Below are positions 20,433 through 31,337 of a DNA stretch of 64,000 nucleotides, one piece after another. The DNA comes from Curvularia sp. ZM96 (Eukaryota > Ascomycota > Dothideomycetes > Pleosporales > Pleosporaceae): the NCBI GenBank assembly GCA_022457065.1, contig JAJGBQ010000003.1, forward strand, positions 1,302,001 through 1,366,000, written 5' to 3'. Position numbers and translations under genes: made by a program. The notes under the pieces were generated by a model. That model made no database searches. It was given only the letters and a program-made list of their open reading frames with translations, and was not told the DNA's origin. Positions within the stretch are counted from its first letter, which is position 1. Each line of letters opens with the position of its first letter.

Positions 20433-20996
20433 TGTGAGTTTGTGCGAGTTCGCGACCTTTGGCTTAGGCTGTCGCGCGAACAACGGTGACTGATGTCTGC
20501 CCGCAGGCTTTATTCCATTAAAAAGATATAAGTAAGGAAAGTAAGAAGGAATACCGAGCTGGATGATTCCTCGGTGGAGGAGCAGGCAAGCAGGTGAAGT
20601 TGAGTGCAGTCGCAGTCAGTCGTGTTTGCGGAGTGACAACTGAGTGCAGCGCGCAAGTTTTCCGGGAGTCGCGACCGATTGGTCTGTGCGTCCGGCCACT
20701 AACGCTCGTCACGTGGTGGGGACCTTCAGTTCTGGGGAGCCAGGGCACAGCATTCTATCTTCACCATTCCTTTGTTTTTAACCTATATTCTTTCTATGAT
20801 CTACTTCCCTGGCCATGGCACGTGCTCCGGTTGGAGTATGAGCAGTGAGCCTTGGATTTGATGTGGCTGTGGCTGCAACGCTAAAACGGTTGTGGCTTAG
20901 CTGGACCCTTGACGGCGTCATCGTCATAGTCACTCGACATGGCACAGACAAAGAAAGGAAGCTGGCGGACTTCATCCCTTTGCATTGTATTCCAAA
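20433..20996. promoter_or_regulatory. Shared divergent promoter, RING/RS gene and alpha/beta hydrolase
   Basis: These 564 bp lie between two divergent starts. The left part carries the 5' leader of the RING/RS gene. The centre has GC-rich blocks and cacgtg-type sites (tcacgtgg near 20709 and gcacgtgc near 20819). No convincing coding frame is present. Promoter function is inferred from position. Confidence 0.55.
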
Positions 20997-22221
20997 ATGA
21001 TACTGAGTCAAATCTCATACTTGGACTGCGTCGCGTTCTTAGTCTTTCTTGCACCTCAACTACTAATTCAAATTGGGATTATCCCTCTATTAACATGGCT
21101 TCTCCCTCAGCTACCTTCACTTGGTGAGTAGGCATGTCATTTGTATCCTTGACGTACTGATTCTCATAGCTTTCAAAGCAATCGTCATACCGTACCAATT
21201 CATTCATGAGCGATTCTTCGTCCCGTATGAACGCCGTACGCCTTGGGTCAGGAAGGCAACGCCCTTTCAGGACCTGGTTATTCGCTTTGTCCGTTATGCA
21301 TTTGCCAATATGCCTGCATTCCTGGGGAGAGTGTTCTTCTCAAAGCAAGTTTCACTTCCGTTTTTAAGGTTTCGCATGCTGCGGCACGGAGTTGTTACTA
21401 GCCCCATCCGGTGGGTCGATATCAAGCGGCCAAACTTCAAGGGTGTATGGATTGTACACAATCAACAGGAGCAGCCTGATGTGATCGTGTACTATTGCCA
21501 CGGTGGTGGGTTCTCTATGGGAAGCAGTTACTTTTACATGGAGTTCTTGCTTGCTTGGGTCACACTACTTAAAGCCGCGGGATACCGCAACCCGGCGCTC
21601 TTTGCCTTGGAATACACCCTTGTACCGGACGCTACGTATCCTACTCAACTTCACGAAACGTTGGCCGGCTATGAGTATGTGTTTTCTCTGGCCCAATCAT
21701 CGGCTCGTGTTGTTGTTGGTGGAGACTCTGCTGGCGCGACTCTGATGCTAAGCTTCTTGCTTTACTTGTCCGAACATACAGAACTACGGCACCAAAAGCC
21801 TGGTCTTGCAATCATGATCAGTCCGTGGGTTACAATAGTGTCACCCAACAATAGAAACACTGCATCGGATTATCTCAACAGCTCCTCGCTAGAACTCTAC
21901 GGCCGACAATACATTGGGAATAAAGTGTCTTCTGATGATCCTCTGGTTTCGCCCGGACACTGTAAAGATATCCATAGATGGACAGAAGCATCACCAGAAA
22001 AGGGCTGGTACTTCTTGTATGGCAGCGAGGAAGTACTTGGACCAGAAACAAGGCAGCTCGTCGCGCTACTGAAAAAAACAGGGAAGGAAGTGGATGTTTG
22101 GGAAGAGAGAGCTGGAATACACGCATGGCCCGTTGCTAGTCTCTATCTAGGTGAGACCAAAGAGACAAGACTAAGTGGCTTAAAAAGTGTTGTTGGAGCC
22201 ATTAAAGAAAGAATTCATTAG
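20997..22221 (+). CDS. Membrane-anchored alpha/beta hydrolase (HSL-type esterase)
   Basis: Exons are 20997-21123 and 21170-22221, giving 392 aa with a 46-nt intron (gtgagt..ctgattctcatag). The first exon supplies a strongly hydrophobic N-terminus (about residues 10-38), so the protein is probably anchored in a membrane. The catalytic domain has the oxyanion motif HGGG at 153-156 and the nucleophile elbow GDSAG with Ser229. His360 lies in GIHAW. The acid position falls in YGSEEVLGPE (Glu329/330), where many family members have Asp. The family hydrolyses esters or amides of small molecules; the substrate is unknown. An ATG at 21095 is in another frame and does not join exon 2, so the upstream ATG was chosen. 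The neighbouring P450 and CoA-transferase suggest accessory or detoxifying metabolism, which is inference. Confidence 0.88.
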
Positions 22222-24549
22222 AAACTGGATTGCAGCGCCAATCCATATTAATCGTCATGGAAACATTCCCAAGGAAGTTCGAATCCAAGTTCTTTCGCCG
22301 CCGCTTGTAGCCTCTCTATTCTCTCACGTTTTTCCATGTCCCAATGATGATCGTTCACGGCAGAATTAGCATCGTGCTCCTTCAGCGCCGCTTCAGTGAG
22401 TTGGGTGGTTTGGCTAGACTTTCTGTGGCCTGTGAGATCACTGGCGACTAGGTAGGCAAGGACACTTACTCTAGAGGGGATTTGGCAGGCACAGAACTGC
22501 TCGAAGAATTTGTAGTCTTCGTGCTGGTGTTGGGGCTGCTCATGGTATACCGAAACCGGAGTTCAGGAATGGTAATACAACCGTACAAATTTACACAAAA
22601 AGCGGTCGTGATGAACTTGGCTTGGAATCTCAGAGGCTTGTTGAACAATTTCAAGCCTGTTGAAGGAATTCACCGAGCTCCTTATATCCTTCTAACTCAG
22701 CACATATTCAGCCATTCTACATCTTTTGCTTATTACATCGTCAACCCTCGGTCCGCAACCAAACCGCAATTTCTTGGCTGCATGCGAGAGCGATGTTCCA
22801 TGCCACTGGGCATGTGGGTTTCCTAACCAAGCTAGCGTATTCCTCCACCGGCCTACCACGCCACTGCGACTGGCTGGTGATGTCCTGCCAGCATCGCTCA
22901 TGGGCCTTTACCCTGTTGCGCCCGTCCGTCACGCATATCGCGACGCGCTGATAGGTGGACCTCCGTCCCGTCATTGTAACATTGTTTCTTGCGTCCAAAA
23001 GCGGACTTGGCGGCGGGGGGTCTATGCGCGCTGTCGCAGCTGCGAGCCAGTTTTACCCCCTAAAAACTGTGTCCGGCCAATCAGCGCATTTTCTGGGGGT
23101 AATGGTAAACTATTCACGGCCAGGCATGATCTCTCGGCTGCCGTTAACTGCAAAGTCTCGCTCAGAATTCCAAGCCCTTGGACGCCGCCTCGTGCCATCT
23201 TGGTTCGTTGCGTGGCGCCGAGAATTCTGGTAGTCTGCCCATGTAGGTCCTGTTGCACCACCCGCTCTTGCATATGCTACCTCGAGACATACCTGTGAAT
23301 TGCCTTTTCTTCCCTACGCCAACTCTCTCTCCCATCACCGCACTAGGCTGAAAAAAAGTGCGACTTTGAAATACTGTCCACTTTACGTCAATATTTATTA
23401 ACAATTCGGATATTCTCTAAGACATTCCAAAATTCTAAGTAGCAATTCAAAACACTTAGAAGGGGCTGCTATTTTTTGATCAAAAAAATATTGCCTCATG
23501 GCGGAGTTCTAGGCCTGTCAAGTAACGAAGTTCTAAACATCTTGATGATTTTGGTGGTTGGTGGCCCATGCATATACGTAGTCGCCGTCAACTGTAATCC
23601 GTATCAGTCGTGCTTGCACACCCAGCAGGGGGTTTGCATAGCCCCGGGCGCACATGTAAGGATGGCCCAAATGATAATTCTACGCAAGGCGCAACGAGGT
23701 AATCCATGATCGCGGCTTACGGTTGAAACTGACTGGGATTCGGGTACGACCGCCTAGCTAGCTCATGTCGTGAGTGGCTGCTGATGCCAAATGAGGTGGG
23801 AATGGGACACACTGTCTGACCGGCATGGGCTAGCGGAACATGCAGTGCGCTGTCTATGCTGTGGGGCACTTTACATAGCAGTTTAGTTCTGCCTGGAATG
23901 TTACAGGATGATCTCCAGCACCGTTTGTGGCGTGTGCAGGAGGCCCTGACGCTGTTGTGGTGGCCGGAGGATGTGTATGGTGGCTACCGATGGACGTTCA
24001 GCAGTGATCGGTCTTTCCGCAGGAAATCGGTCTTTTCTTTTCGTTGCTTGCCCTCCATGCGCCGCGCAGCCTTGCGCGAGAAATGCAGAAACACATGGAA
24101 GAACAGCTCGCAGCACCCTTGCAGATTTTGTCCGGTTCCGCGACCAGATTCAACCCTATCGGTGGTGAAATGTTGAGCTGTGAGGTGAAAAGCCATCTGT
24201 TCCCCTGCTCAGACTTGGTTTATAGGAGTCAAACCACCTAGTTAATCTTAAAGTCATTTAAGGGAGGAGGTATAAGAGCCCCAAAAAATTCTTCGTCAGA
24301 ATTCATTTTCGATATTAGAAATTTATCACTATCACAGTTTAATTTTCTTCAAGGTGAAAAGGAGATGCTGGCCTTGAATGGCATTTCGCTGCTATAGTGG
24401 TGTCTGAAAATATGGTAGTGAATAAAAAGAATGGGCACTTGCGGCATGAAATAATATCTCTCAACTGATAGCTGTAGGTTCCGCCTATAGCAATCCTCAA
24501 GAAACCGTTCAGTATGGAAATTGGAGCTCAGCGTTCATCCACCAACCAC
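22222..24549. other. Gene-free 2.3 kb gap with promoter-like segment
   Basis: No reading frame here resembles a known protein, although the flanking genes end toward each other. The part from about 22890 to 23340 is GC-rich and looks like a promoter. It has a CCAATCA box near 23077, ttttaccccc at 23051 with an inverted gggggtaa at 23095, and a pyrimidine-rich run (cttttcttccctacgcc) near 23305. Right after it the sequence becomes AT-rich without a gene. A TATA-like ggtataagagcc near 24270 precedes only an 11-codon frame at 24366. I call no gene. Confidence 0.55.
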
Positions 24550-26147
24550 TCAGTCGTGATATCTTTTTCGAAGCTGCACCTTCAGTGTCTTCTTTTCCCA
24601 AAAAATAAAAGTTTTCTGCAAGCCGAAATCATCGACATGGTCGACTGCTTCCATATCAAATGCAAAGAACAGCCGCGCCAGCGTCAAACGCATAATTGTC
24701 CAGGCAAGCTTCTGCCCCATACACTTGTGACGTCCAAGCAAAAACGGCTCGAACGCATCAATCCGATCAGATGGATATGGCGAGTGTGGTAAGAAGCGTT
24801 CTGGTACAAAAATATCGGGATCGGTAAAGTTCATCGCTGAACGAAAGGTCGGATACTGATTTACAGATACAAAGGTCTGCAGGATGTCAGCGAGCGCACC
24901 TTACATGATGTGTACAGGAGAAACTCACATTCCCCGGCACATGCTGACCGCAGATGTGCGTACCTTCTCTAGGAGTAATGCGAGGCAAGGCCACAGCTGT
25001 AGGTGGACCCATTCGTATCCCTTCCTGGATGACGGCAGTGAGGTACTCCAACTTCGCCACACTGGTAATGTTGATATCCTTTTCGCTCTCGTAGTTTCCA
25101 CGAACCTCTGTTACGAGCTTTGTCAAGGCTTCCTGGTTCTGTAGAAGCTGGGTAAGTACGGCCGTCATAGCAGTGCTTGTCGTCTCGCTGCCTGCAAAGA
25201 TGAGCACAGTCATATTCGCTTCGATCTCTTCATCCGAAATCTTCGCCTCGCCCTTTCCTTGGTTGTACGCTAAGATCGAGCCGACATAATCCTGAGCTTT
25301 TGCCTTATCTTCCATTCCAAGACGTTGCATTAGTTTCTCGTGAGCCAGCTCTTGGTGATATTTCATCTTTTCCATAATGCTCCTTGGCATAGATAGCTTC
25401 AGTAGCGTGTTCAACGGACGATAGAAGTTAATAGAAGCCACAAGTGCAATGCCTTTCCCAAAGCCGCAACTGATCTCAACCCAGGGATGTGCGCGGCCGT
25501 CTGCTACGCTTCCGAACGACTCTCCAAAGGAGAGAGCACCCGAAATATCGAAAGTCAGCCAGTTAAACCAGTCAGTGAAATTGACAACAGCACACCCCTC
25601 GCCTTGTACAACTTGTTCGCCGAGCTTCTGCAATAGGGTCTCAACCAGACCTTCGATTAGTGACGCATGCTCATTGATTGCATGCTCTGTGAATGCTCCA
25701 GCAAGTGCTCGGCGATTTCGAAAGTGTGTTGCTTCATCTGTGCTGACGATACTGATCGGATGGGTTTCTTCTTGTTGGCCAGCCCACACACGGTTTTTTG
25801 GAATGTTACGGTTGCTATAAATGTCTCTCCAAGCTTCAGCACTGATGTAAGATAGTTCATCGGGTGCAACACGAACTATCGGGCCGTATTGACTGTGGAG
25901 TTGGTGAAGCTTAAGATGGTACAACCCCGATTGCAAAGAATGTGACCATGCAAGGCGACTGGCTGCCCACCATTTTGGTCCAGGATAGCTCCGGAGAGGA
26001 TGCAGGAAAATGTTGTAGAGAACCTTGAACAGAAGCTGAAATGATAAGTAAGGCGTGCCTACCTGGATAACAAGCAGGACAACGTTAACATACTAGAAAG
26101 GAGGCGCCAAGTGCACCAAAAACAACAGTGTTCAGAACGTGGCTCAT
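24550..26147 (-). CDS. Cytochrome P450 monooxygenase
   Basis: Exons on the minus strand are 26147-26094, 26035-24929 and 24876-24550, giving 495 aa with 58- and 52-nt introns. The first about 28 residues form an ER membrane anchor, followed by the proline-rich hinge LHPLRSYPGPKWW. Other landmarks are the I-helix oxygen motif AGSETTS (299-305), the K-helix ExxR as EGIRM (356-360), the PERF motif (PERFLP) and the haem loop FLLGRHKCMG with Cys439. All residues needed for catalysis are present. The sequence looks like the large fungal P450 group that includes CYP65/CYP58-type hydroxylases of secondary metabolism, a group-level impression only. It is divergent from the CoA-transferase gene, with 448 bp between starts, so co-regulation is plausible. 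Confidence 0.94.
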
Positions 26148-26595
26148 CGTAAACTTGTGCCATAACTTGGGGATCCGCCACGTTTCGATTTATGTAAGGG
26201 CTCGTTGAACCGGCCATTCAGTCTTCGGGTACTCGGTGTCTCGCTCACGAGGCTGAGAATGATGTCACGCCACCATAGAATATGGGGGCCAACACAATAA
26301 GATAGTTAACGGTTTTACAAATACACGATACTGTATATCTAAGATTCAAAGACAACATTCATAGTATGATTTTATGTAAATACCAATGACTTAGGGGTAC
26401 AGATCTGGTAGCACATCCAGCTAAGTGCTTACATAATAGCATTCCACAATGAAGTACCAGACGTTGGTCACGTGAGCGATGGTGACTCAATTTAATTCCT
26501 TTCCAAACATAGCAGTTCTTTTTCCAGTGTACACACACTTGAAAATTAACTTCATATTGTTATTTTATCAACTTTTTCCTATAATTACTCCTCTA
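26148..26595. promoter_or_regulatory. Shared divergent promoter, P450 and CoA-transferase
   Basis: These 448 bp separate the two start codons. The stretch nearest the CoA-transferase gene is AT-rich, and a gtcacgtgag site sits near 26467. No gene is visible. A shared regulatory role is inferred from the divergent arrangement. Confidence 0.5.
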
Positions 26596-28080
26596 ATGCC
26601 TAATACTTCGCCGGTGCCTAAGGATCACTCCGCATTCTCTGCACATGATTCGGCTGTGTACATCTGGAAACTGCTGGGTCTCCCAGAGGACGCTTTGAAC
26701 TCACTTCAACTTCCTGTCGAATCCGAGTGTCTCCCATCTTCTTTCAGAGTCGACGTGCTTGCACAATCGACCATTGCCGTATCTGCACTTGCAGCAGCTC
26801 TCTACTGGTCGATTCGACACGAAAACGCTGTACCAAACGTGAAAGTTCCAGCAGAACACGCATGTGTCGAATTTAAATCTGAACGCCTCTACACACTCAA
26901 CGGAAAAGCAGCGACTTTGCCGTGGGGCACCATTGGTGGATTGCACAAGACGTCTGACGGACATGTAAGAATACACGACTCGTTTCCAAATACCCGACGG
27001 AACGCACTGCAAATCCTAGGATTGGGACCTGATGCATCGAAAGATGATGTTTCAAAAGAAGTGGCGAAGTGGAAAGCCATTGATTTGGAAACCGAAGCAT
27101 TCAAACGAGGGGCCGTCATTGCCGCACTGAGATCGTTCGAAGAATGGGACACACTGCCACAAGCCAAAGCCATCGCAGATTATCCGATACTGATTAGGAA
27201 GACCGCTTCTACCGCACCCTATGTGACTCCAATGTCATTGAACATGCCGGACAACAGATGTTTAAAAGGCATTCGCGTGGTTGAGATGAGCCGCGTCATA
27301 GCTGCACCGGTCGCAGGGAAGACGCTAGCTGCACATGGAGCAGATGTCGTATGGATCACTTCACCGTCTCTGCCTGACCTCCCAGATCTCGATATTGATC
27401 TCTCGCGGGGAAAGCGCACAGTACAGCTTGATATTCAAAAGAGCGAAGACAAAGCAAAGCTGTTGGATCTGCTTTCTACAGCTGATGTCTTCATCCAGAG
27501 CTATCGTCCTGGGAGTCTCGCCGCAAAAGGTCTGTCTGCTGCAGTGCTCCATGAGACAAATCCTCGTCTAGTTGTGGCAAGCCTAGATGCTTATGGCACT
27601 GATGGTCCCTGGAGCCAGAACCGTGGATTTGACTCCCTTGTGCAAACTTGCTCTGGCATCAATGTAGCAGAGGCTCAAAGTTACGGCGACGACGAGCCTG
27701 CTCGGGTGTTGCCTTGCCAAGCTCTGGATCACGGTGCGGGATATCTCCTGGCGACTGGTATCATGGCCGCATTATACAAACGTGGCACTGAGGGAGGGAC
27801 GTATGAGGTGAGGGTGTCATTGGCTGGTGTAATGAAGTATCTGAGATCTCTGGGCCGATACGAGGGCAAGAGTGGGTTTGACCGTAAGGACTTCACGAAA
27901 TCTCAGGATTTCGAGAAATATCTCGAGTCTAGGGAAACAGCCTTTGGTACACTGAGAGCCGTGAGACATGCAGCGACTATTGAGAACTTGGAAGTCACAT
28001 GGAAAATCATGCCGAAACCCCTAGGCAGTGATACTCCCGTCTGGCTTGACGACATTGATCAACAAAAAGCGGAAGATTGA
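26596..28080 (+). CDS. CoA-transferase family III (CaiB/BaiF-like) protein
   Basis: A single exon encodes 494 aa. The ATG at 26596 (MPNTSPVPKD) is preferred; the frame is open 39 codons further up, but that part looks like leader sequence. Residues 215-460 carry the family III Rossmann-like fold: LKGIRVVEMSRVIAAPVAGK, LAAHGADVVWI, ADVFIQSYRPGSLA and GFDSLVQTCSGI, whose Asp is in the position of the catalytic aspartate. Residues about 30-210 resemble the small, C-terminal part of the same family (SDGHVRIHDSFPNTRR.., RSFEEWDTLPQAKAI), so the two parts occur in reversed order. Family members move CoA between carboxylic acids or racemise acyl-CoAs. The substrate is unknown. The gene shares a promoter with the P450. 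Confidence 0.88.
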   Translation: MPNTSPVPKDHSAFSAHDSAVYIWKLLGLPEDALNSLQLPVESECLPSSFRVDVLAQSTIAVSALAAALYWSIRHENAVPNVKVPAEHACVEFKSERLYTLNGKAATLPWGTIGGLHKTSDGHVRIHDSFPNTRRNALQILGLGPDASKDDVSKEVAKWKAIDLETEAFKRGAVIAALRSFEEWDTLPQAKAIADYPILIRKTASTAPYVTPMSLNMPDNRCLKGIRVVEMSRVIAAPVAGKTLAAHGADVVWITSPSLPDLPDLDIDLSRGKRTVQLDIQKSEDKAKLLDLLSTADVFIQSYRPGSLAAKGLSAAVLHETNPRLVVASLDAYGTDGPWSQNRGFDSLVQTCSGINVAEAQSYGDDEPARVLPCQALDHGAGYLLATGIMAALYKRGTEGGTYEVRVSLAGVMKYLRSLGRYEGKSGFDRKDFTKSQDFEKYLESRETAFGTLRAVRHAATIENLEVTWKIMPKPLGSDTPVWLDDIDQQKAED

Positions 28081-28376
28081 ACTGCGCTCAATCATTCGGT
28101 ATCGCCTCTCTGCAATTGTAAATCATTTTCTAGAATAAATCTCGTCTATCCATACGTCTCACTTATATTTCGACCAACCAACTGCGCGGTCGAGCACCAC
28201 ATACGCACCTACCATGGGGGCGATTGACGTCATGCCTGTCGCGTACCTGCGTTAGACTTTACGTCTCTCCACGCCCCTTGCCTCGCGACTATTCCATGTC
28301 TTTACGCCTGATACAGTACTTCACTGCTCCAAGCTAAGCGTATCGTTACAACCCGTCATAAATCTCAAAAAACAGA

Positions 28377-29737
28377 ATGGCAGAAGTCGCAGCAGGCGCG
28401 TGGTTAGCTGCAGAAGTGGTAGAGCATACGGCAGAGGCAGGCTACGCAGCTTACCTTGTATCGAAGCCGACACTGCCTCTCAAAGTAACGTTCACACGCA
28501 TAGCTACAGCGACAGGCGATCCATCAGAGTATGTATCTTGCCGCTTTAGATCCACAAATTTAGACTGACCTTCAGACGCTCCCTGGCCCGTTCCAATCAT
28601 ACCGTCACAGTCATTGGCAACAAAGCTTACATCTTTGGTGGTGATACTGCGAACAATGTTCTTGCTAGCAATGACGTTCATGTCGTTACCCTTGAACATT
28701 CTGGAAAACCAGAGATGGATTACAGTATGATCCCAGCGTTATCGACATCAGCGAAGCAGCAAACGCCCCCAGCGAGATCAAACCATGCTGCATGCGCTTT
28801 TCATGGCAACCTTGCAGTCTATGGTGGGAGCAATTTTAACGGGGCTCTTATCGACGAAAATTCTTCCGTATGGCTATTCAGCCCAGAGAGAAAGACCTGG
28901 GACATTCTCGAGCCATCCAAAGGTGATGTCGATACCGGCGCCATCGGTCCCGGGCCACGTCGCAATGCGCAACTATTCTCACACGACAATCATGTGATAC
29001 TCTTCGGGGGAGTTGATAGTTCTGGCGACAATGCGTCAGACCTTTGGCAATTTGACATTGCGGCCCGTTACTGGACACAACTTCCCACAGCGCCGGTGGC
29101 GACATCGAACGCATCTCTGGCAAATGGACAACTCTGGTTGATATCCGGAAACGACCCGATGAGCAGTCAGCTACACCATATCAGCATTAATTCTTCAAAT
29201 GAAGAGAAGAAGTGGGAGTCATTTACCTTCCCGACCAACCCACTCGCTCCAGGTCCTCGAGCAAGGCGCAATGGAGCTCTACTCCCAGTTACCACCGGCT
29301 GGGGCCGCAACTACCTTGTCTACCTGTTCGGAGTCCGGAGCGATCACGATTCGGATATCCACAGCACCCATTCCGAAGACCCTAAACCCTCAAGCGAAAT
29401 AACGCAATTCAGCGACACATGGGCTCTTCAGATTCCCTCGAGTGACTTGGAACCAAAGCCAGCTACGGCACTGAAAAATGCAATCAACCCTGCGAAGCTC
29501 AAGGACAATATTAGATCTGCATTGGGTGCTGACACTGGACATCTTTCGTGGGCAGAGGCAGTAGTGCAACTTCCATCAGACAAGCAGTTGGAAGAAGAGG
29601 ATGGGAAGCTTCACCCTGGCCCAAGAGCTTTCTTCGGCGCTAATGTGATGGAATCGGGAGGCAGCGTTGTCTTTTGGGGTGGTGTAGATGCAAAAGGGGA
29701 AAGAGTGGGTGATGGATGGATAGCGAAGTTTGAATGA
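28377..29737 (+). CDS. Kelch-repeat beta-propeller protein
   Basis: Exons are 28377-28528 and 28576-29737, giving 437 aa with a 47-nt intron. Kelch blades are recognisable by GG pairs spaced from W and Y residues: NKAYIFGGDTANN, GNLAVYGGSNFNG, NHVILFGGVDSSG, GQLWLISGND, NYLVYLFGVRSD and GSVVFWGGVDAKG. Together they make a six-bladed-type propeller. The first 40 residues are Ala-rich, with no clear signal peptide. Such proteins act as protein-binding scaffolds, and similar short fungal kelch proteins have been compared with Rab9 effectors or cell-end markers. I cannot assign a partner. It is convergent with ALG5. Confidence 0.9.
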
Positions 29738-30012
29738 TCACTTGTGGTGATCGAAGACAACGGTACCATTACGACATGACTTCTTCAACTAAGGTTTGGA
29801 ACACTGTCGTTTTACTGATCCATTCCCGTTGCCTTAAGCGGACGTTGCGCCCTTTAATACTCTTTAGACGTCAAGTTGGTACCATCTACAGAGCGATATA
29901 TATCAATAAGAATCTAGCAACAGATTGCAACACAACGACACAACAAGGCCGAATTCCATCAACAGGTGAACGATATCTATTTCTAACAAGGAAAAACATG
30001 AAATTCAGCATG

Positions 30013-31337
30013 CTAATCTCTTCGGTATATCCCCGCTATCCAGCAAGCCCTCAGCAGAGCAAGACCCCAAGCCATGCCCAGACTATCCCAGACAACATTC
30101 AGTTTGCTGCCCATGACCTCCTTCCATCCAATCGCAACTTCAATCATAGCGATATCTGCGCTCTCCGCCAGCATGAGCATTTCGACATCGAAGATCCAGC
30201 CCTCGGAGTGCATGTACGGGATGATATAGGGTAGAGTGGGACGCGAGAAGAGCTTGAAGCCACACTGCGTATCGCGGATGCGAGCTGTTGCGGGTGGGGT
30301 CATGATGCGGAGGAGGATATGGAAGGCGTGCATGAGAAAGTTGCGGAGTTTGGAGCGCTTGACAACGGCCTCGCTGCCGACAAGGTGAGCGCGGGAGCCG
30401 ATGGCGACGCCGCGGCCATGCTTGTCTTCAATGCTTTGGCAGCCTTGGACCAGTGCGGCCAGGTCTGAGAAGCGGCTTGCGCCGTCTGCATCGGCGAAGA
30501 CAATGTAGCGGCCTCGGACGTGTCGCATGCCGTGGGTCACGGCCCCGCCTTTCCCTCTGTTTTCCTCGAGGCTGATGACGCGGATGCTGCCATGGGGGAT
30601 GTGTGTTGAATGCGATGTCGCTGCGTTATTGTCCTTCGACCACGGCCCCGGCTTAGCCTTGGGATGCTGGCTGAGTTGGTGCTCCTTTGCAAACTCCAAC
30701 GCCTTGTCTACTGTCTTGTCCTTGCTCCCATCACTGACAATCAGAATCTCCCAGCCCTTTTGTTCTTTTCCTCCCTTCTCTCCAGCATGCGCATCCCCGT
30801 ACTGGCTCTCCAGGAATTGGACTGCTTCCTCTAACATGCCTTCTAGACGGTCTTCCTCATTGTATGCGGGCACCACGACGCTCATGAATAGCTCTGCCTC
30901 TTCAATAGGCATTTGTGGTGGTATCACCACCTTGTTCCCTGGCTCTTTCGCAGCCTGTCTCTTCGCAGCCTCCTTCTCCGCCGCCCATTTGTCCAGCCAA
31001 CACGGCAGCTCTTTAGGATCGCTTCGCCTACCGTCAGGCAGTATCGTGGTATATTGCTTCTCTGATCGGCGTGGTGGTCGTGGAGTGGGCGCCAGCAGGT
31101 TCAGCGCTATGTAGACCTATTCGCGTTCACAACCCCAAGTCAGTCGCCCGTGATTGACGTGTAAACCAAGCGTGTACCCCGAAATCTTACCCAAAAGCCC
31201 AGCGCACCCAGTAGAAAGGCCAAACCCACGAAAAGCACCCAGGTAGGCGGCATTTCTATGGGCCGTTCCGGAAACGATTCAAAGCCATATCCGGTGCCGA
31301 ACGTGTTGGTATCAAAAGCGCGGTTCTCTTTTGACAT
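30013..31337 (-). CDS. ALG5: Dolichyl-phosphate beta-glucosyltransferase
   Basis: Alg5 transfers glucose from UDP-glucose to dolichyl phosphate at the ER membrane, making the donor for the last steps of N-glycan precursor assembly. Exons are 31337-31191 and 31116-30013, giving 416 aa with a 74-nt intron. The N-terminal membrane segment (PTWVLFVGLAFLLGALGFWV) spans the junction. The GT2 domain shows VVVPAYNEEDRL, ILIVSDGSKDKT, NRGKGGAVTHGM and the metal-binding FADADGASRFSDL. RDTQCGFKLFSR and EGWIFDVEMLMLA follow and are diagnostic for Alg5. An internal ATG (MPPTWVLF) could also start the protein and would give the short N-terminus seen in yeast. Confidence 0.95.

Noticed and set aside
22726..23298. 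190-codon plus-strand frame
   Set aside because: It begins in a stretch with frames of similar length on both strands, has no recognisable domain, and overlaps the promoter-like segment.
22222..24549. Transposon remnant
   Set aside because: No terminal repeats, target-site duplication or transposase/reverse-transcriptase similarity could be seen by eye; a repeat-library search would decide.
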